From positions 19,904,001-19,968,000 of the forward strand of contig NC_079883.1 of the NCBI RefSeq assembly GCF_029227915.1: DNA of 64,000 nucleotides, given 5' to 3'. Source of the stretch: Hydractinia symbiolongicarpus (lineage: Eukaryota > Cnidaria > Hydrozoa > Anthoathecata > Hydractiniidae). Shown here piece by piece: positions 39,901-51,464 of this stretch. A program made the translations under genes and the position numbers. The notes below the pieces were generated by a model, which saw only the letters and a list, made by a program, of their open reading frames with translations, did no database searches and was not told the DNA's origin. Position 1 is the first letter of the stretch, and every line of letters starts with the position of its first letter.

Positions 39901-42900
39901 TTGTATTAAATTAGTTTATAATTAGAGATAATTTTTTCTATTGTTTTCTTGCTAAATGAATTAAATATTTTTTGCATTAAAAAAGTTTGGAAAGATTTAG
40001 ATTTTTTAATTATTAACTATTCAAACACACACAGCTGAAGCGACTGTTTTTAAACTAATGTGAGCAATTCTTATTTGAAAACGTGCTTGCCTGTTACCAC
40101 TATTTTTTTTGTTTTGTTTAGGGAACGTTCAGTGGCACAATCTCGCGCTTCTGTGATGATATATAATAACGATATTAAAAAATGGGAGCATGCAGGTGGA
40201 GCACAGGGAATGTCTCGTGTTCATGTTTATTTTAATCCAGGTAGCGATTCATACAGGATAGTTGGTCGCAAAGTGAACGATAATGAAGTGAGTGTTTTGT
40301 CAGTTTATGTGAATAGTATTAAAATACTATTAGTTTCTTTGCCACACTTCAATGATCACTTAACCTTTTCATCAGCAGAAAAATTTCTCGTGTTTTCCAG
40401 AGTAAAAAATTAAAATTTCACTTCTTGATCCCTGCTGAGAATATACTCAAATTGCATTACAGAAAAAGTGAAGTTAGTCACATTTGATTAGTGACATCAA
40501 TAATGTTGCAGAAAGAAGTAGGAAAAAATATCAATTTTTTGTAATTAAGTATGGAGGTATAAAGTGAAGAAGATACAACTCCCAAAGTGTACATTTAAAT
40601 TCTATTTAAATTTCCTTTGAGAGCAATGTTCTTTGAAACTATGCTTGATGTGCAATTTACTGGATATGTACAAATTTTAAGAAAGAGTTTTACCTGCTTT
40701 TTTTAAAAAATGCCGTTAAACATTCCCTGTAAACTGAAATCTTGTCTAAAAATGTTTTTTATCTAGTGTGTTCAGCATTTTTTTTAAATTTAAAATGACA
40801 AATATAAATTAATTCTAAATCAACCATCAGATATAGACTTAAAAGACTGAGGTTTAAGCTTCTTGTGAAATATGTTACATTTGAATTATAAAATACTCAC
40901 TTTTGTGTTTCTTGTTGTAATTGTTTTAGTTGTTTATTTATTTATTAATTTATTTTACTTGTTAGGTTGTTATAAATTGCGTACTTGGTAAAACACTAAA
41001 GTATAACAAAGCCACAGCTACTTTTCACCAGTGGCGAGATCAACGTCAAGTATATGGTTTAAATTTTTCAAGTGCTGATGATGCAACCGTTTTTTCAGAA
41101 GCAGTTCTTGGAGCAGTAGAAAATCTAAACAATCCACAAGGTCAGTCAAACATTATTTGGAAAAAGCTTGTGTTTCGTTTTTAGGTAATACTAGCTGGAG
41201 TTGTTATGAATTTAGTGAGAACGATTTCTAAACAGACATACCATTTATAGTTTCGGTGCTGTAAAAGCCACAAATTTTGAATAGCTATTGGTTTTAACCT
41301 AAGATCCTATGTCCACTGTGAACATTGACAAAAGCCAATCTACTTTAATCGGAAAAGGTTTTTCAGAGGACCCGAATTTTGCGATTTTAGTCCTTTTTTG
41401 CCAATTTTTATCTTGCAAAACTTTCAAAATTTAATTCAAGACAAACTTTTGTAAATCGTTAATTCGCGAAAGTTTATTCTAGTATTATGACTTTTTAATC
41501 CTTTTCACTATCCTCAACAATATGAACCACTGTTATCTGTAAGAACACAAAAAAAGTTCTTTCATTTTTTATTTATGACGATATGGAAAAAAAGCTTTAT
41601 AAATCATGAATCGCGAAATTTTATCTTGCAAAAATCTTCCAATTGAAGATATTGCAAAAGGTTTTCTAGAGTGGCAGCAGTAAAAGTAAAATTCATGCTA
41701 AATTTGAAGAAATAAAATATGCACAAAAAGGATGGTGAAAGTCTGACAAGGTGATGTAAATTCAGTGTTATGAAAATAGATTTAAAATAAAAAATCACAA
41801 CAGAAAACACCGAATGCACTTTGGAAGTAAAGATTTTTAGGTGCAGGTGGTGTTTTTATCAGTGACTTTTTTAAGAGGCAAGTCAAATCAATATAAAGTA
41901 TGCAATGAAAAATGTCTTTTTGTACAGATATACGAGATATGTCGATACCTGAAGCTTCATTGCAGGATAAGTACAGGCTTTGGAATTAATTGTTAAGTTG
42001 AAGAAACTCTATTTAATAACTGTCTGTTAATTACTGCATTAAAAAATACCATAACTTTCTCTAATATTTGTGTTTAATGTTTCATTTCAGAAGAGTTACA
42101 TTACGCTGTGTCCAACCCTATTCAGATAGCTGGTAATTATAATCATAAACTAAATAACTTTCTAAGTAATAATCTCTTTAAATTTAAAAGTAGTCAATAA
42201 ATATTACTGTTTAATCACTATAAGAAAAACTTTCAATTTTTACTATCACTTTAAGCAAAACATTAACTTGATGCTTAGACGTAGCTAAGATGCCACACAT
42301 TGAAACAAGTTAGTATGTTTGATAAATCTGAGGGAAGATTGAGTTAACACCAAATTTTATCTACTTTAATTCAGAGTATCATCTATACCCTTTTTTTGTT
42401 GCAGACAAAATTTTTATTGATGGAAAATACCTGCATATCTGCATAGTATCTTGTTTCACTAGTACACGACGTCGTAATTTAAATTTTGATACGGAATGTT
42501 TTTAACAACTTGAGAAGACTTATTAAACCACTTCTTCAGCTCACGTAACTTCAGCCTTATCTTTTAGTACCCCTTTTGACTTACCTTTGAGCAAATACTG
42601 ATCTTATTTTTCATGCCATAGCTTTAATATCAGCTCTGTAAATTTTTCCAAAGTAATTTTATCTTCGGTACTAAATGACGATTTTTGCTCGCAGATTTTA
42701 TTTTGTTTACCAAACCTTTTAGGTTTTGATTTGATGCAAGCATTTGACTAGAAATTGACTCCAAAGGCGTTCTGTGAAACATGTAAACGCACTCCAGCAG
42801 AGACCTGTTTCACATGCGTTACAAAGGTTCTTACTCATTCAAATACATACATGACTGTCAACAACTAACCTTGACTTTCAAATGCAACAAGCTGATCTAT

Positions 42901-45828
42901 TTTATTTTTTACGTCTTCCTGTAGGCAACACACCGTCGAGAAATAGTGAATAAACTTATCATAAAAATCTATTTCTGGTCTCTCACTTTTTCCAATTGCC
43001 ACTAATTCTATGCTGCTGGTTACATAAATTAAAATACTCTAAGTGACAGCCTTGTCCCCTTGGTCACCTCCAGGCAAAGCCTTTCCCCAATGGTCTCTCT
43101 CCCAACTTAAACAAAGAAATTTTCCCATAATGAGAAAATTTATTTCTTACAGCTGGGAGGACAATATTTAAAATTTCTATTAAGTCGAACCTCCATCCCT
43201 TTGATGGTCGGAGACGTAATATTTACTGTATCTTTAAAAGTTTTTTTTGGAATCCGCCCCCCGTCATAATATGTTCGAAAAACCCCGGACCGAAAAGGGT
43301 TAATGAATCAAAAAATGTTCATTAAATCGATATATTTAACATACAAACGGATAAATTTCATACACACTAATCATGCAAGTAAAATACGCCTTTATATAGA
43401 TTTTACCCCTAAAAATACAGAATATTTAATTCTATCTCATATGTAGTAGAACCACAGTAACCGATATGATATTGCGTCCTCCTTTAGATCCACCCCCCAA
43501 TATTCAACACAATGGGCATGCTGGATCGCAAAACCAACGATTTCAGGAAGATCCACACAGACAGCCACAAGTTCAGCATCATGAGCCACCGGTTGGTTGT
43601 CAATGTGTTAAAATATTTACGTGCTTATTTATGTGTAGTATGAGTTGTAAATTTATATGTTTATTTTTTATATTTTTTTGCAGCGACCTGCTGCATCACA
43701 ACCGCCAAGAGGTATGCCATTTATTCTTTACTACTTTAAATTTAAACTAAGTAGCTGGGTATTGTTAAACATGTTTTTTCTATACAGCGCCAGAACCGCC
43801 AAGATCGGTGCCACAACCACCGCAGCCTCCACAGCCGCCACCAATGACTCCTCATGCGCCCCCATCCACTCCTGCACCGCCACCCGCTGGGCCACCAGCT
43901 CCACCACCACCAGGAAGTGGCCCACCTCCGCCACCACCTCCACCACTGCCTCCTAGTGGAGGAGCAGGTCCACCAGCACCACCACCACCACCTTCAGGTG
44001 GTGCATTAGCAAGTGCATTGCAAGGTGTCACACTAAAGAAAAGATCAGAGGTAATTTTCTTGATATTTGCTGATCTGTGCTCGCTCGCTGTCTGTTTGTT
44101 GGGGAACTACAGATCCTAGCTGCGAGTAGCGAGGGGGGAATTCCTGTGTGTTTTCTGCGGCCTTGCGACTAGTAATAATTTCTACAGACGTGTTTGTTGA
44201 TTCCAAGGTAAAATATTTTTGTTACACAGATGACAGAAGAAAGGCGACCTCCACCGGCTGCAAACCCGATGGATGATATGATGTCAGCTTTAAATAAAAA
44301 ATTAATGGCAAGGTAGACCTTTCACATTTTAGCAAAATAGATTTAGTATTTCTTAACTGGCAGGTATATGACACTACGTTTTGCTAAATGTCTTTTCAGG
44401 AAAAAAATGGCGGACAATTCGGAGGTATGTTTATAGGGAAATTATGTTATACGTTCCCTGTATTTATATATCATGTAATATTTTACGGATATGACCCATA
44501 TCCTAACTTTTTATTAGGAATCCCCAAGTGCAGTTTCATCGCCACCCACAGGTAAAAAGATTTTACATTTAGCATTTTCTTGTAGACGGTTCTGATTTTT
44601 TTTTTATGGAAAACAACACCATTTTATATTTTGTTTAATTTTTAGTAACAAAAAGTGCGGTCCCTCCACCCCCCACTGTCAATAAAACTCCACCGACGAC
44701 CAATAAATCACTTGCTTTTAATAAGCCGACCAACGTCGTCACTCCAAGCAACAAGAAAAATGATTTTCCGTAAGTACCAGAGAAATTAGTGTGCTTTTTT
44801 TATTTTTATGAATAAAGTATTCCTTGAAAAAAGGTAGTGGCTTATTTATTTTTATTTTTGCAAATTTTTCGACTTGTCGAATCACAGCAGTTTTTAGAGA
44901 AGTTTTGTAATTGATTTCTACACTTTGATGTTTCAGACGTGCAAACTCATTAACTACAAGCGCGTCTTCTGCTGATGATCTGAAATCGATAAAAGAGGTA
45001 TATAATGATAAATTTATATGCACACTTTTTCTCTAAGTGCAACCTTGGAGAAAGGTGCAACCAAGTTCTGAGGCTCAGTTATGTTTGCTAGACATTTCCG
45101 GTGGAGAATTTGATTTATTTTTCACGTATCTTTTTTTCTGTTACTAAATCTATAATTTCATCCAAGAGTGATGCTTAATATGTACTGCTTGTATGTACTG
45201 CTTTCTTAAACTACGATATCATGTTTCCTTTAAATAGTCAAGTTTTTTGGTGCTGGAATAATTCCAACAAAATTCTAAATATTCCGAACTTTATTACTTC
45301 TTCCTGAGTAAATTTCATTTAGAGTTGGACAAATAAGAAAATTAGTAATGTTCAATTTAAATTGACATCCATTGGCAGACCTCAAAAGCATTTATAGCAG
45401 TTTTACAAGTCCTCGTTTTAAAGGTTTTTGAACCCAGTGATTCTTATATACAGGATTTTTTTAAAAACAGTCTATTGTAGTTATTTTTAGACATATTTTA
45501 ATAGATTCTGTGTAATACTGGCACATTTCAAGCTTCTAGAAATTTGTCTCGCAACGTTGAAATGTATTGAATATTGTCACATTTGGTAAAAGCTTGAGGA
45601 TGTAAGTGTTTACAAGGTTGATATTCTCCTCACAATAAAAAACTACTTGTTTTTTAATTTTTTAGGAAATTATGCAATGTGTTAGAGATGAAATTCAAGC
45701 CGCTAAGGAGGAGATCCTGGAAGGTAAGGAATCTTTTTCTCGGGGTTAAACGCAGTTTTTAACAGCTGCAATTTTTATCTTCTTTCTTTTTTTTAGTGTT
45801 ACGACAAGAACTTCAAGCGATGAGATAA
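33685..45828 (+). CDS. ena: Ena/VASP-family actin regulator (multi-exon host gene)
   Basis: Protein that binds FPPPP-type ligands by EVH1, recruits profilin-actin by polyproline and protects or elongates filament barbed ends. Predicted exons: alternative first exons 33685-33917 (1A), 34773-35068 (1B) or its duplicate 36994-37289; then 40122-40287, 40966-41140, 42091-42132, 43488-43591, 43684-43711, 43788-44050, 44230-44312, 44400-44424, 44518-44551, 44646-44769, 44937-44997, 45666-45723, 45797-45828. All junctions have GT-AG ends and the phases fit through to the TAA at 45826-45828. Domain order is variable N-terminus, EVH1, linker, polyproline, G-actin and F-actin binding blocks, tetramerisation helix, as in animal Ena/VASP. 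Apparently intact. Introns between 42133 and 43487 may hide further small exons. Confidence 0.93.
34773..35068 (+). CDS. ena: Ena/VASP alternative first exon 1B (copy 1)
   Basis: ATG at 34773 ([20 protein letters not shown]) to the donor CTTGA|GTAAGT, also ending after two bases of a codon, so it too joins EVH1 at 40122 in frame. It encodes 98 residues: basic start, several R-x-x-S/T sites (RTQSLD, QRSQTLN, CRTFSAD) and an acidic end ([10 protein letters not shown]). It lies in the first copy of a 2221-bp tandem duplication. Confidence 0.75.
36994..37289 (+). CDS. ena: Ena/VASP alternative first exon 1B (copy 2)
   Basis: Same predicted protein as copy 1 and the same donor, with 2221 bp separation and flanking sequence identical as far as I compared. 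If both copies are real, the gene has two equivalent 1B promoters. If the duplication is an assembly effect, only one exists. Confidence 0.65.
38854..40121. other. ena: Intron of Ena/VASP upstream of EVH1
   Basis: AT-rich, no exon recognised; a third short first exon could be here but no ATG with a matching donor stands out. The acceptor TTTTGTTTAG ends at 40121. Confidence 0.5.
40122..41140 (+). CDS. ena: Ena/VASP EVH1 (WH1) domain exons
   Basis: Exons 40122-40287 and 40966-41140. Conserved EVH1 landmarks: [80 protein letters not shown] and [14 protein letters not shown]. The aromatic ligand-binding positions of the family (Tyr in IYNN, Trp in KKW, and the GLNF Phe) are present. The domain targets the protein to focal adhesion or leading-edge partners with proline-rich FP4 motifs. 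The intron falls after the VNDNE residues, phase 0. Confidence 0.93.
43788..44050 (+). CDS. ena: Ena/VASP polyproline and G-actin-binding exon
   Basis: Encodes [11 protein letters not shown], then [19 protein letters not shown] and further Gly-Pro runs, which are profilin- and SH3-binding tracts. It ends with [18 protein letters not shown], which fits the G-actin-binding block at the start of EVH2. It is flanked by small exons (43488-43591, 43684-43711) encoding a Gln/His/Pro linker. The acceptor is TATACAG at 43781-43787 and the donor GAG|GTAATT. Confidence 0.88.
44230..45828 (+). CDS. ena: Ena/VASP EVH2: F-actin block and tetramerisation helix
   Basis: Exon 44230-44312 with 44400-44424 encodes [20 protein letters not shown], the F-actin-binding block pattern (hydrophobic-acidic then basic). 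Small Ser/Pro/Thr-rich exons follow (44518-44551, 44646-44769, 44937-44997). The last two exons encode [19 protein letters not shown] and [10 protein letters not shown], a right-handed coiled coil typical of the C-terminal tetramerisation domain. The stop TAA is at 45826. Confidence 0.85.
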
Positions 45829-46070
45829 AGACTGGTGTACATATGTATCTAAGAAAATAATTGAATATCTTCTTAGTAGAGAAGAAAATGTTTGATACTA
45901 GAAATATGTTTTTTTGTCGTAGCCTTGATTTTATTTTTACAATTGTGGAATACGTGATAAAATGTTAGCTTACATAAGATTTCTCCATAGCAAGCAGAAG
46001 GCCTGTGTAGTTTGAATTGTATTTATTTGTCAATGTTTGTGAGTGTTTATACATCAACAAAAATAATTAT
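45829..46070 (+). other. ena: 3' UTR start of Ena/VASP
   Basis: AT-rich and without frames. No AATAAA before the duplicated unit begins at 46071; the first good one is at 46654-46659, so the transcript may end inside the 8.6-kb unit. Confidence 0.4.
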
Positions 46071-47496
46071 TTAATTTCATATTCGAGCAACATCCCACCT
46101 TTCTCCTCTGCGCATTTTTTGCATCCATTATTGGCATTTTTTGGATTGATAGTGCATCTTACAAACAGAAAAGTGTCGAATGTTGTTTTTAGAACAAGTT
46201 CTTCAGATAGCGTGGTATTTTCGTGGTCAGTTTGATTGTTCAATGCATGAAAAGCTGGGTAATGGATTGTTCTGGGTTTTTTTCTAGACGTGTAATTGCA
46301 CATAAGAATAACATATTAAAAATGTTTAATATTTTCTTATCGTGTTTAAGTTTTTTGTGGATCTATATTTCAAATTCGTGTTACTGTTTTAGTTAAACAT
46401 TGTAAATTTATAAAATTACAGTTTTTTTTATTTGTGTAAGATAACTCGTCATATAGTAAGATTGATTGCTTTCTTTTTCCAAACCTTTCCTCTGATAAAT
46501 TATGATAACATGGTTAATACATAGTAAAGGTGTTGACTCAGATGGCTGTCTTTCGTTCTTCAATAATTTTTGTTTTGGATTAATATAGCCACTGAGCCAA
46601 ATAATGTGCGTGTGTGCGCAAAGGGGATAAACTTTGACATGGACCTTCTGCATAATAAAGTAAATTTTTGAGAATTTTAAAATCACAAGAGTTATAGAAA
46701 GTTTATTTGCGTTGTTTTTCAAATCAAGTATGTTTATAAACTTTCTTTGTTTAACTTCAAATAATGTTCTAAGGACGAAAACGAGTTTAACACAAACAGT
46801 ATGTGACATTTTAAATGTTACTACCAGCTTTTAAATCGACATGTAGAATGGTAAAAAATTAAGGTACACCTTTTTTACGGTGTTCGAGTATATCTACACT
46901 TTGGCAGGTTGACATACAACATTACCATTACCTAAGGGAAGATATTTTTGGCGTATTTGGTGGTTGGACAAAAACCCGCTATTTTAAACTCCCGCGAAAT
47001 CTCAACACTAAATCCAACCAATCCCCCCCTCGACTATAACAAGTTTCTAGTTTTTCAATATGGCGGCGTGAGGAATCACGTTCTATCCGCAACCTTAAAA
47101 TAGTTCTTTTTGAGTCGAAAGGAGTGTGGGGCCAAAATGAAAAATTCTAGATTGTCTCGTCTTTGTAAGGTCTCTAATTTTTATCGTATGAGATACCCGA
47201 TAATTTTTCTTTATTTTAATCGGAAAGTCAATATACACACTGCACTTTCCCGCTAGAATATACTAAATTCCGTTCATGAATGAGTTTATTAAATTTTTCA
47301 TCTGAGGACGAGGTTGAAGCATAAGAAAAAAGAAATAGTCTGGCAACAAACAATGGTCTATTGTAAGAACTCTTTCATATGCAAATTTTTCGTCCCGAGA
47401 CCTCCGCTACTGCTTAGCACTTCAAAATGGCCGCTAATTGCGAAGGCCATTATTTAGATTCTTCATAATTTACTGTGTTTTTGACCTCAAATTTCA

Positions 47497-47985
47497 CTAT
47501 GCCTGGCGAAAATTGATCTGAAAATTGGAGCTGATTTTATAAATATCATCACAAAGGATTGAGTTAGTACCAGATAACTCACAACGCTTTGCTTCCTTTG
47601 TTGGGCGTAGTATAGTGGTGAACCCCATGGCTCGCAAGCGAGTTGCGCCCAACTTCCTTTTTATCACCCCAGAAGATCGCAACTCGGCGTTCTTTTTCGT
47701 GAACTCTACACCATCATAAAGAAGTTGATTCCCTCGTACCTCAAAATCATTATAATGCCTCGCATCCGGATTACCCAGCTCCTCGCCAAGATGGTTATAG
47801 AGGGAATCGATCTTTTAACCCGTTCTTTCTGGATTAGTTTCAGCGCACTTCCCTGTTGTTCTTCCGGTGCTGGCGTTGCACTAGTGCCAGGCCGTGCAAG
47901 GCCTCTAGGCCCAGTAAAAGATCCATCATCATTATCATTATTATCAAGATCAGCCTCATGTGAAAACTCGCCGTCATTTCATATG
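47497..47985 (-). pseudogene. Unrecognised minus-strand gene of the Polinton remnant (copy 1)
   Basis: The 47497-47682 frame reads through SSGVIKRKLGATRLRAMGFT and is extended upstream by FEVRGNQLLYDGVEFTKKNA. A second frame further 5' has an acidic stretch (EADLDNNDNDDGSF) and GTSATPAPEEQQG. The LLYDG..LG-R-R-MGF pattern recalls uncharacterised ORFs in cnidarian transposons, which is weak recall. A frameshift lies near 47760. It is divergent from the capsid gene. Confidence 0.35.
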
Positions 47986-48038
47986 TTGGATTAATAGGCA
48001 CTTATTTTAGCAAAAAAACAACTAATAATAAACTAGTA

Positions 48039-49288
48039 ATGAATGATAGTGATATATTTGGAAAAACCTTGGAACTCTATCCTGAATTAAAAAAAAATGT
48101 TCGCTATTAAAGCGAAAAAACAGCGTGTCAAGGTGAGCCATATCCCATCGACGATCAATCAGAACGAGGATTTGTATGTAGATATTCCCAATATGGGGCA
48201 GAATGATGTGATATTCCCTGGAAGTCTTCGGTTATTGTTTGATCTGGAATTGACTGGTACAAATACGAAACGTACTATCGTTTCAAATATTGGCAAAAGT
48301 CTGGTACAGACTCTGAAAATCACACTAAATGGAAACGAAATTCAGAGTATCGACGACTACAGAGTGTTCGTATTTTATAGAGATTTGTGAATATCGAAAT
48401 TTGAACGTGAAAATAATTTGATCCTTGAGGGGATTAATCCAAATGATGGATTGCAAGTGAAAGCTAGTGATCATGTAGGTATCGACGAAAAAAAAGCGAT
48501 AGTTGCAACCTATGGCAACACATTTTGTATCCCACTTGGAAAAATGTTCGAATTGACTAGGGATTTACCGTTCTATCAGCCTGGGCTACAACGTGACTAG
48601 TTGCAGTTCGTTCTCCATTTTGTAAAGTATCAGGATGTTATCAAGGATGCAGTTACAGCAGCAGTTTGATCTACTACGGCAAAGCCTGCTGATAGTGCTT
48701 ACAAGATCACCAACATCTCCCTTGAATTCGACAAGGTGAATCATCAGAAACTCGCGAGTAGTATGGTGTCCTGGTACGGTCAGTTCGCATTACCCTTTGT
48801 GAGGGTGCTTCGCAGTAAAGTGATGACTATAAAAAAGGAAGAGACAAGCCATAATTTGACGATGTTAACACCAGCAAAAAGTTTAAAAGGAGTCTTATTA
48901 CTGTTTATACACCCATCAAAAGTTAAGTCGTATAGCGGTATTAACGAAAATTTTTATAATCCGAAGATTGAAAAAATCTCGGTCACTGTCGAGGGCGAAC
49001 CCAATCAATTGTATTCATCCACTATGCTTAGAAAAGATCAATACGAGCAAATTGAAAACCTTTTTGGTATCCACGATTCAACAGTCACGATAGGACAGTT
49101 TACGACCGAGAGATATGCGCTTTTTATTGATTTTCGATCATCTCCTGACGCAGAGCTGCATGCTTTGGGAAGAACTCTCCGGCACGAAAAAGGCCGACAG
49201 GACTGGAGATAAACGATGTTATATCTATCTACTGAACGATGCCCAGCTTAACTTCTTAGACAACCGATTTCACAGCGTGGAGTATTAA
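48039..49288 (+). pseudogene. Major capsid protein pseudogene (copy 1)
   Basis: A start at 48039 (MNDSDIFGKTLELYP) is followed by a frameshift in the A-run at 48090-48098. Capsid sequence continues: KAKKQRVKVSHIPSTI, VDIPNMGQNDVIFPGSLRL, then an in-frame TGA in place of a Trp codon (about 48388), GKMFELTRDLPFYQ, TAG (48598), TGA (about 48668), ALPFVRVLRSKVMT, KGVLLLFIHPSKVKSYSG, RYALFIDFRSSPD, then a frame change and RCYIYLLNDAQLNFL with a stop at 49286-49288. The full family length can be traced, but at least five lesions make it dead. It is the most complete capsid record in the window. Confidence 0.88.
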
Positions 49289-49311
49289 AGTAAATAATAG
49301 ATGTTGTTTTA

Positions 49312-49882
49312 GAACCACACACATCAATCTTTACAGGACCAACAGGCTGTGGAAACACAGCGTGTCCTTAATCTCCTTGAAAATGAGCACTTGAAGCATT
49401 TCCATAACATCATTATCCTGTGCCCAACTATACAATGGAATAGCACATACCTCAAGAGATCCTCGCTTTGGCAAGATGATTATGTATTATTGATTAATCC
49501 CAAGGATTAACTGTTTAAATGGATTGAAAAATTATCGTCACTGCCAGCCGTTAGGAAACTCTGTTCATTATTAATGATATGGTTGCTGATGAAAATTTTG
49601 ATAAAAAACGACAGTCTCTTCTTGAATTATCTCGGGTAGACATCGAAACCATAGTCTCTGGTTATTAACACAGTTCTACACCGGTTTACCGAAAAATTTG
49701 AGACGACAAAAGAAACAGCTGTTCCTGTGGTACCCCCATGAGCGGTCAGATATGAAATTGATTGATGAAGAAACTAATATGATCAGTGACTGGGAGGATA
49801 TCAAGGATCAACTAATAAAATCAAAACATGCATGCTTGTATGTGAGATTGGAGCATCCGAGAAGCTATAAAATTTTGGATTG
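49312..49882 (+). pseudogene. Packaging ATPase pseudogene (copy 1)
   Basis: SIFTGPTGCGNT is the Walker A region, with Asn where Lys is required and a frame change right behind it. Then come ILCPTIQWNSTYL, an in-frame TAA at about 49508, DKKRQSLLELS, and LFLWYPHERSDMKLIDEETN with the end RSYKILD. It is clearly the same family as 18481-19116 and follows the capsid gene at a distance of about 24 nt, in the usual order. Confidence 0.8.
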
Positions 49883-50073
49883 ATTGGTTTCATGGATCGA
49901 TTTGGTCCACAAAACGATGTGACATTTATTAAAAAAAAAATCAATATGTTTGATCGGATACTAAGCTGAATGCAAGAAAAAATAATCGTACCACCCAGTT
50001 ATTTTGGATCCATGACAAATATCATTTTTTTTATTGGGCAACGCCTCGCCCAAATGTATACCTCTCTTGTCCT

Positions 50074-50406
50074 ATGTTGGGAATTGGGTTGAACATTTCC
50101 AACATTTCTATATTAAATATGCTGATAAATCCGGATAGCGGGTCATCAATAGCCAGCGTCGAGTTTTCCCTTACTCATTTGAAACCACAGCAAGGCAAGT
50201 TTTTTTATCACACACCGTACGTCAAGCGATACGATGTGACTTTTGATTCCGTCGAGGAAAAAATTGTCGTTTATTTTCCAAAAGAAACACAAGACGACAC
50301 CTATGTGATGACGCTATGCCAGTACCATGATCCCTCCGCTGATCTTGTTGAATTCCATAGCTATACATGGCATGATACCGCACACTACACTACACGACTA
50401 CAATAA
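50074..50406 (+). CDS. Unrecognised protein downstream of ATPase (copy 1)
   Basis: 110 codons, open. Beta-rich, with SSIASVEFSLTHLKPQQGKF, KRYDVTFDSVEEKIVVYFP and DDTYVMTLCQYHDPS. No membrane segment. Position after capsid and ATPase suggests an element structural protein. The first Met may not be the real start, because coding-like sequence (IVPPSYFGSMTNIIFF) precedes it in another frame. Confidence 0.45.
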   Translation: MLGIGLNISNISILNMLINPDSGSSIASVEFSLTHLKPQQGKFFYHTPYVKRYDVTFDSVEEKIVVYFPKETQDDTYVMTLCQYHDPSADLVEFHSYTWHDTAHYTTRLQ

Positions 50407-50440
50407 TATAAAAAATGATAAGAGCACTAGAAATTTTAAG

Positions 50441-50518
50441 GGTTTTAAGGGTGGCACTTTTTAGAAATTTACATCGCATTGGGACTTTTTAAAATGTGCT
50501 GCCAGCCCCCTTAAAACC
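50441..50518. repeat. Fold-back: imperfect inverted repeat (copy 1)
   Basis: GGTTTTAAGGGTGGCA (50441-50456) pairs with TGCCAGCCCCCTTAAAACC (50500-50518) with a 3-nt bulge and a 43-nt spacer. It lies 35 bp after the stop of the 50074 gene. Repeated at 59047-59124. Confidence 0.65.
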
Positions 50519-51464
50519 TTTGTGATTTTTGTAATAACGATCTATGGGAAGGATCCGAATATTCCTGAACGACTTTCTAGAGATAGGGAAATGTTACTTC
50601 TGGCGCAATGCACATCTCGCACACGCGCACGCCCACGGTAGGCCACAACAAGTCCCTAATAAGCGGCGCTTAGACATGCCTAGCCATGGTTATTCCCTAT
50701 TATACATTAATGAGTAAGGATAAGTCCGTATAAAGTGATGACGTCATTAAAATATGTAGAATAGGAGGTCCAAAAAATTTTTAACACAATTCCCATAATA
50801 TTCTACGCGCATATCAAAGGTTAATTCCCTATCATACAAAAATGAGTAGAAAGGGGGTGTTAATGCCGTTTTAATTAGTTTATATTATGTTTATTTCCCT
50901 GTAATGACTGGCTGTGTTTAATGGAATTAGAAAAACCCCAATATTTTCCATATTTGTAGTTTTGTATTAGCCCGACTGTAAAGATTAGAAAAGTATGTTT
51001 TTCCCAATTCTTATGTGCTAGTTTCTTGTTTATGGTAATGCATTTTATTTCCTGTCCCTTTTCTTTTATTTATTTCAACAATAGTGTATCTCTAACTTTA
51101 TTTTTTTTCGTAATATATTTCTTATCTGTGTCTTACTTTACGTAAATTCTTGTAGAAAATGCTTTTTAATAAATGTATGTTACTTTCCAAGTGACTTTGA
51201 TACCATGTTTGTGATAACACTTTTCCCATGGAAAATATTCAAATTACATTTCGTTTTTATAAAAACAGCAGTCCACTTTATAAACATTAGTTCCACATTT
51301 TTTCCATGAGGGCTTTTATTGCTAAAGTAAGTTCCTCACTTTATTGCTTTCATGATTTTTTTCCGGTGAATGATATCTTAAAGAACACTTCACGGACACG
51401 CGGATTAGGCCACCATGAAACTGACAAGTGATAAGGGGCTATTTATTACGAAATTCCGTGGTCA

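Noticed and set aside
41931-41975. Possible small cassette exon (after TTTTGTACAG) in the Ena/VASP intron
   Set aside because: An acceptor-like sequence and an in-frame stretch exist, but a donor at the right phase is missing.
43731-43946. Val/Ala-rich minus-strand frame in the Ena/VASP gene
   Set aside because: It is antisense to the polyproline exon and has no family pattern.
46408-46809. Minus-strand 133-codon frame and its copy at 55059
   Set aside because: AT-rich chance frame; one of the few copy differences changes its stop position, which argues against constraint.
47597-47660. tRNA-like stretch GTAGTATAGTGGTGA
   Set aside because: It resembles an A box, but no B box (GGTTCGA-type) or acceptor stem pairing follows; the stretch overlaps the minus-strand element frame.
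47725-47994. Plus-strand 89-codon frame
   Set aside because: The minus strand of the same interval shows better coding-like sequence with a charged, Gly/Pro-rich part, so the plus frame is taken as a shadow. Same at 56331-56600.
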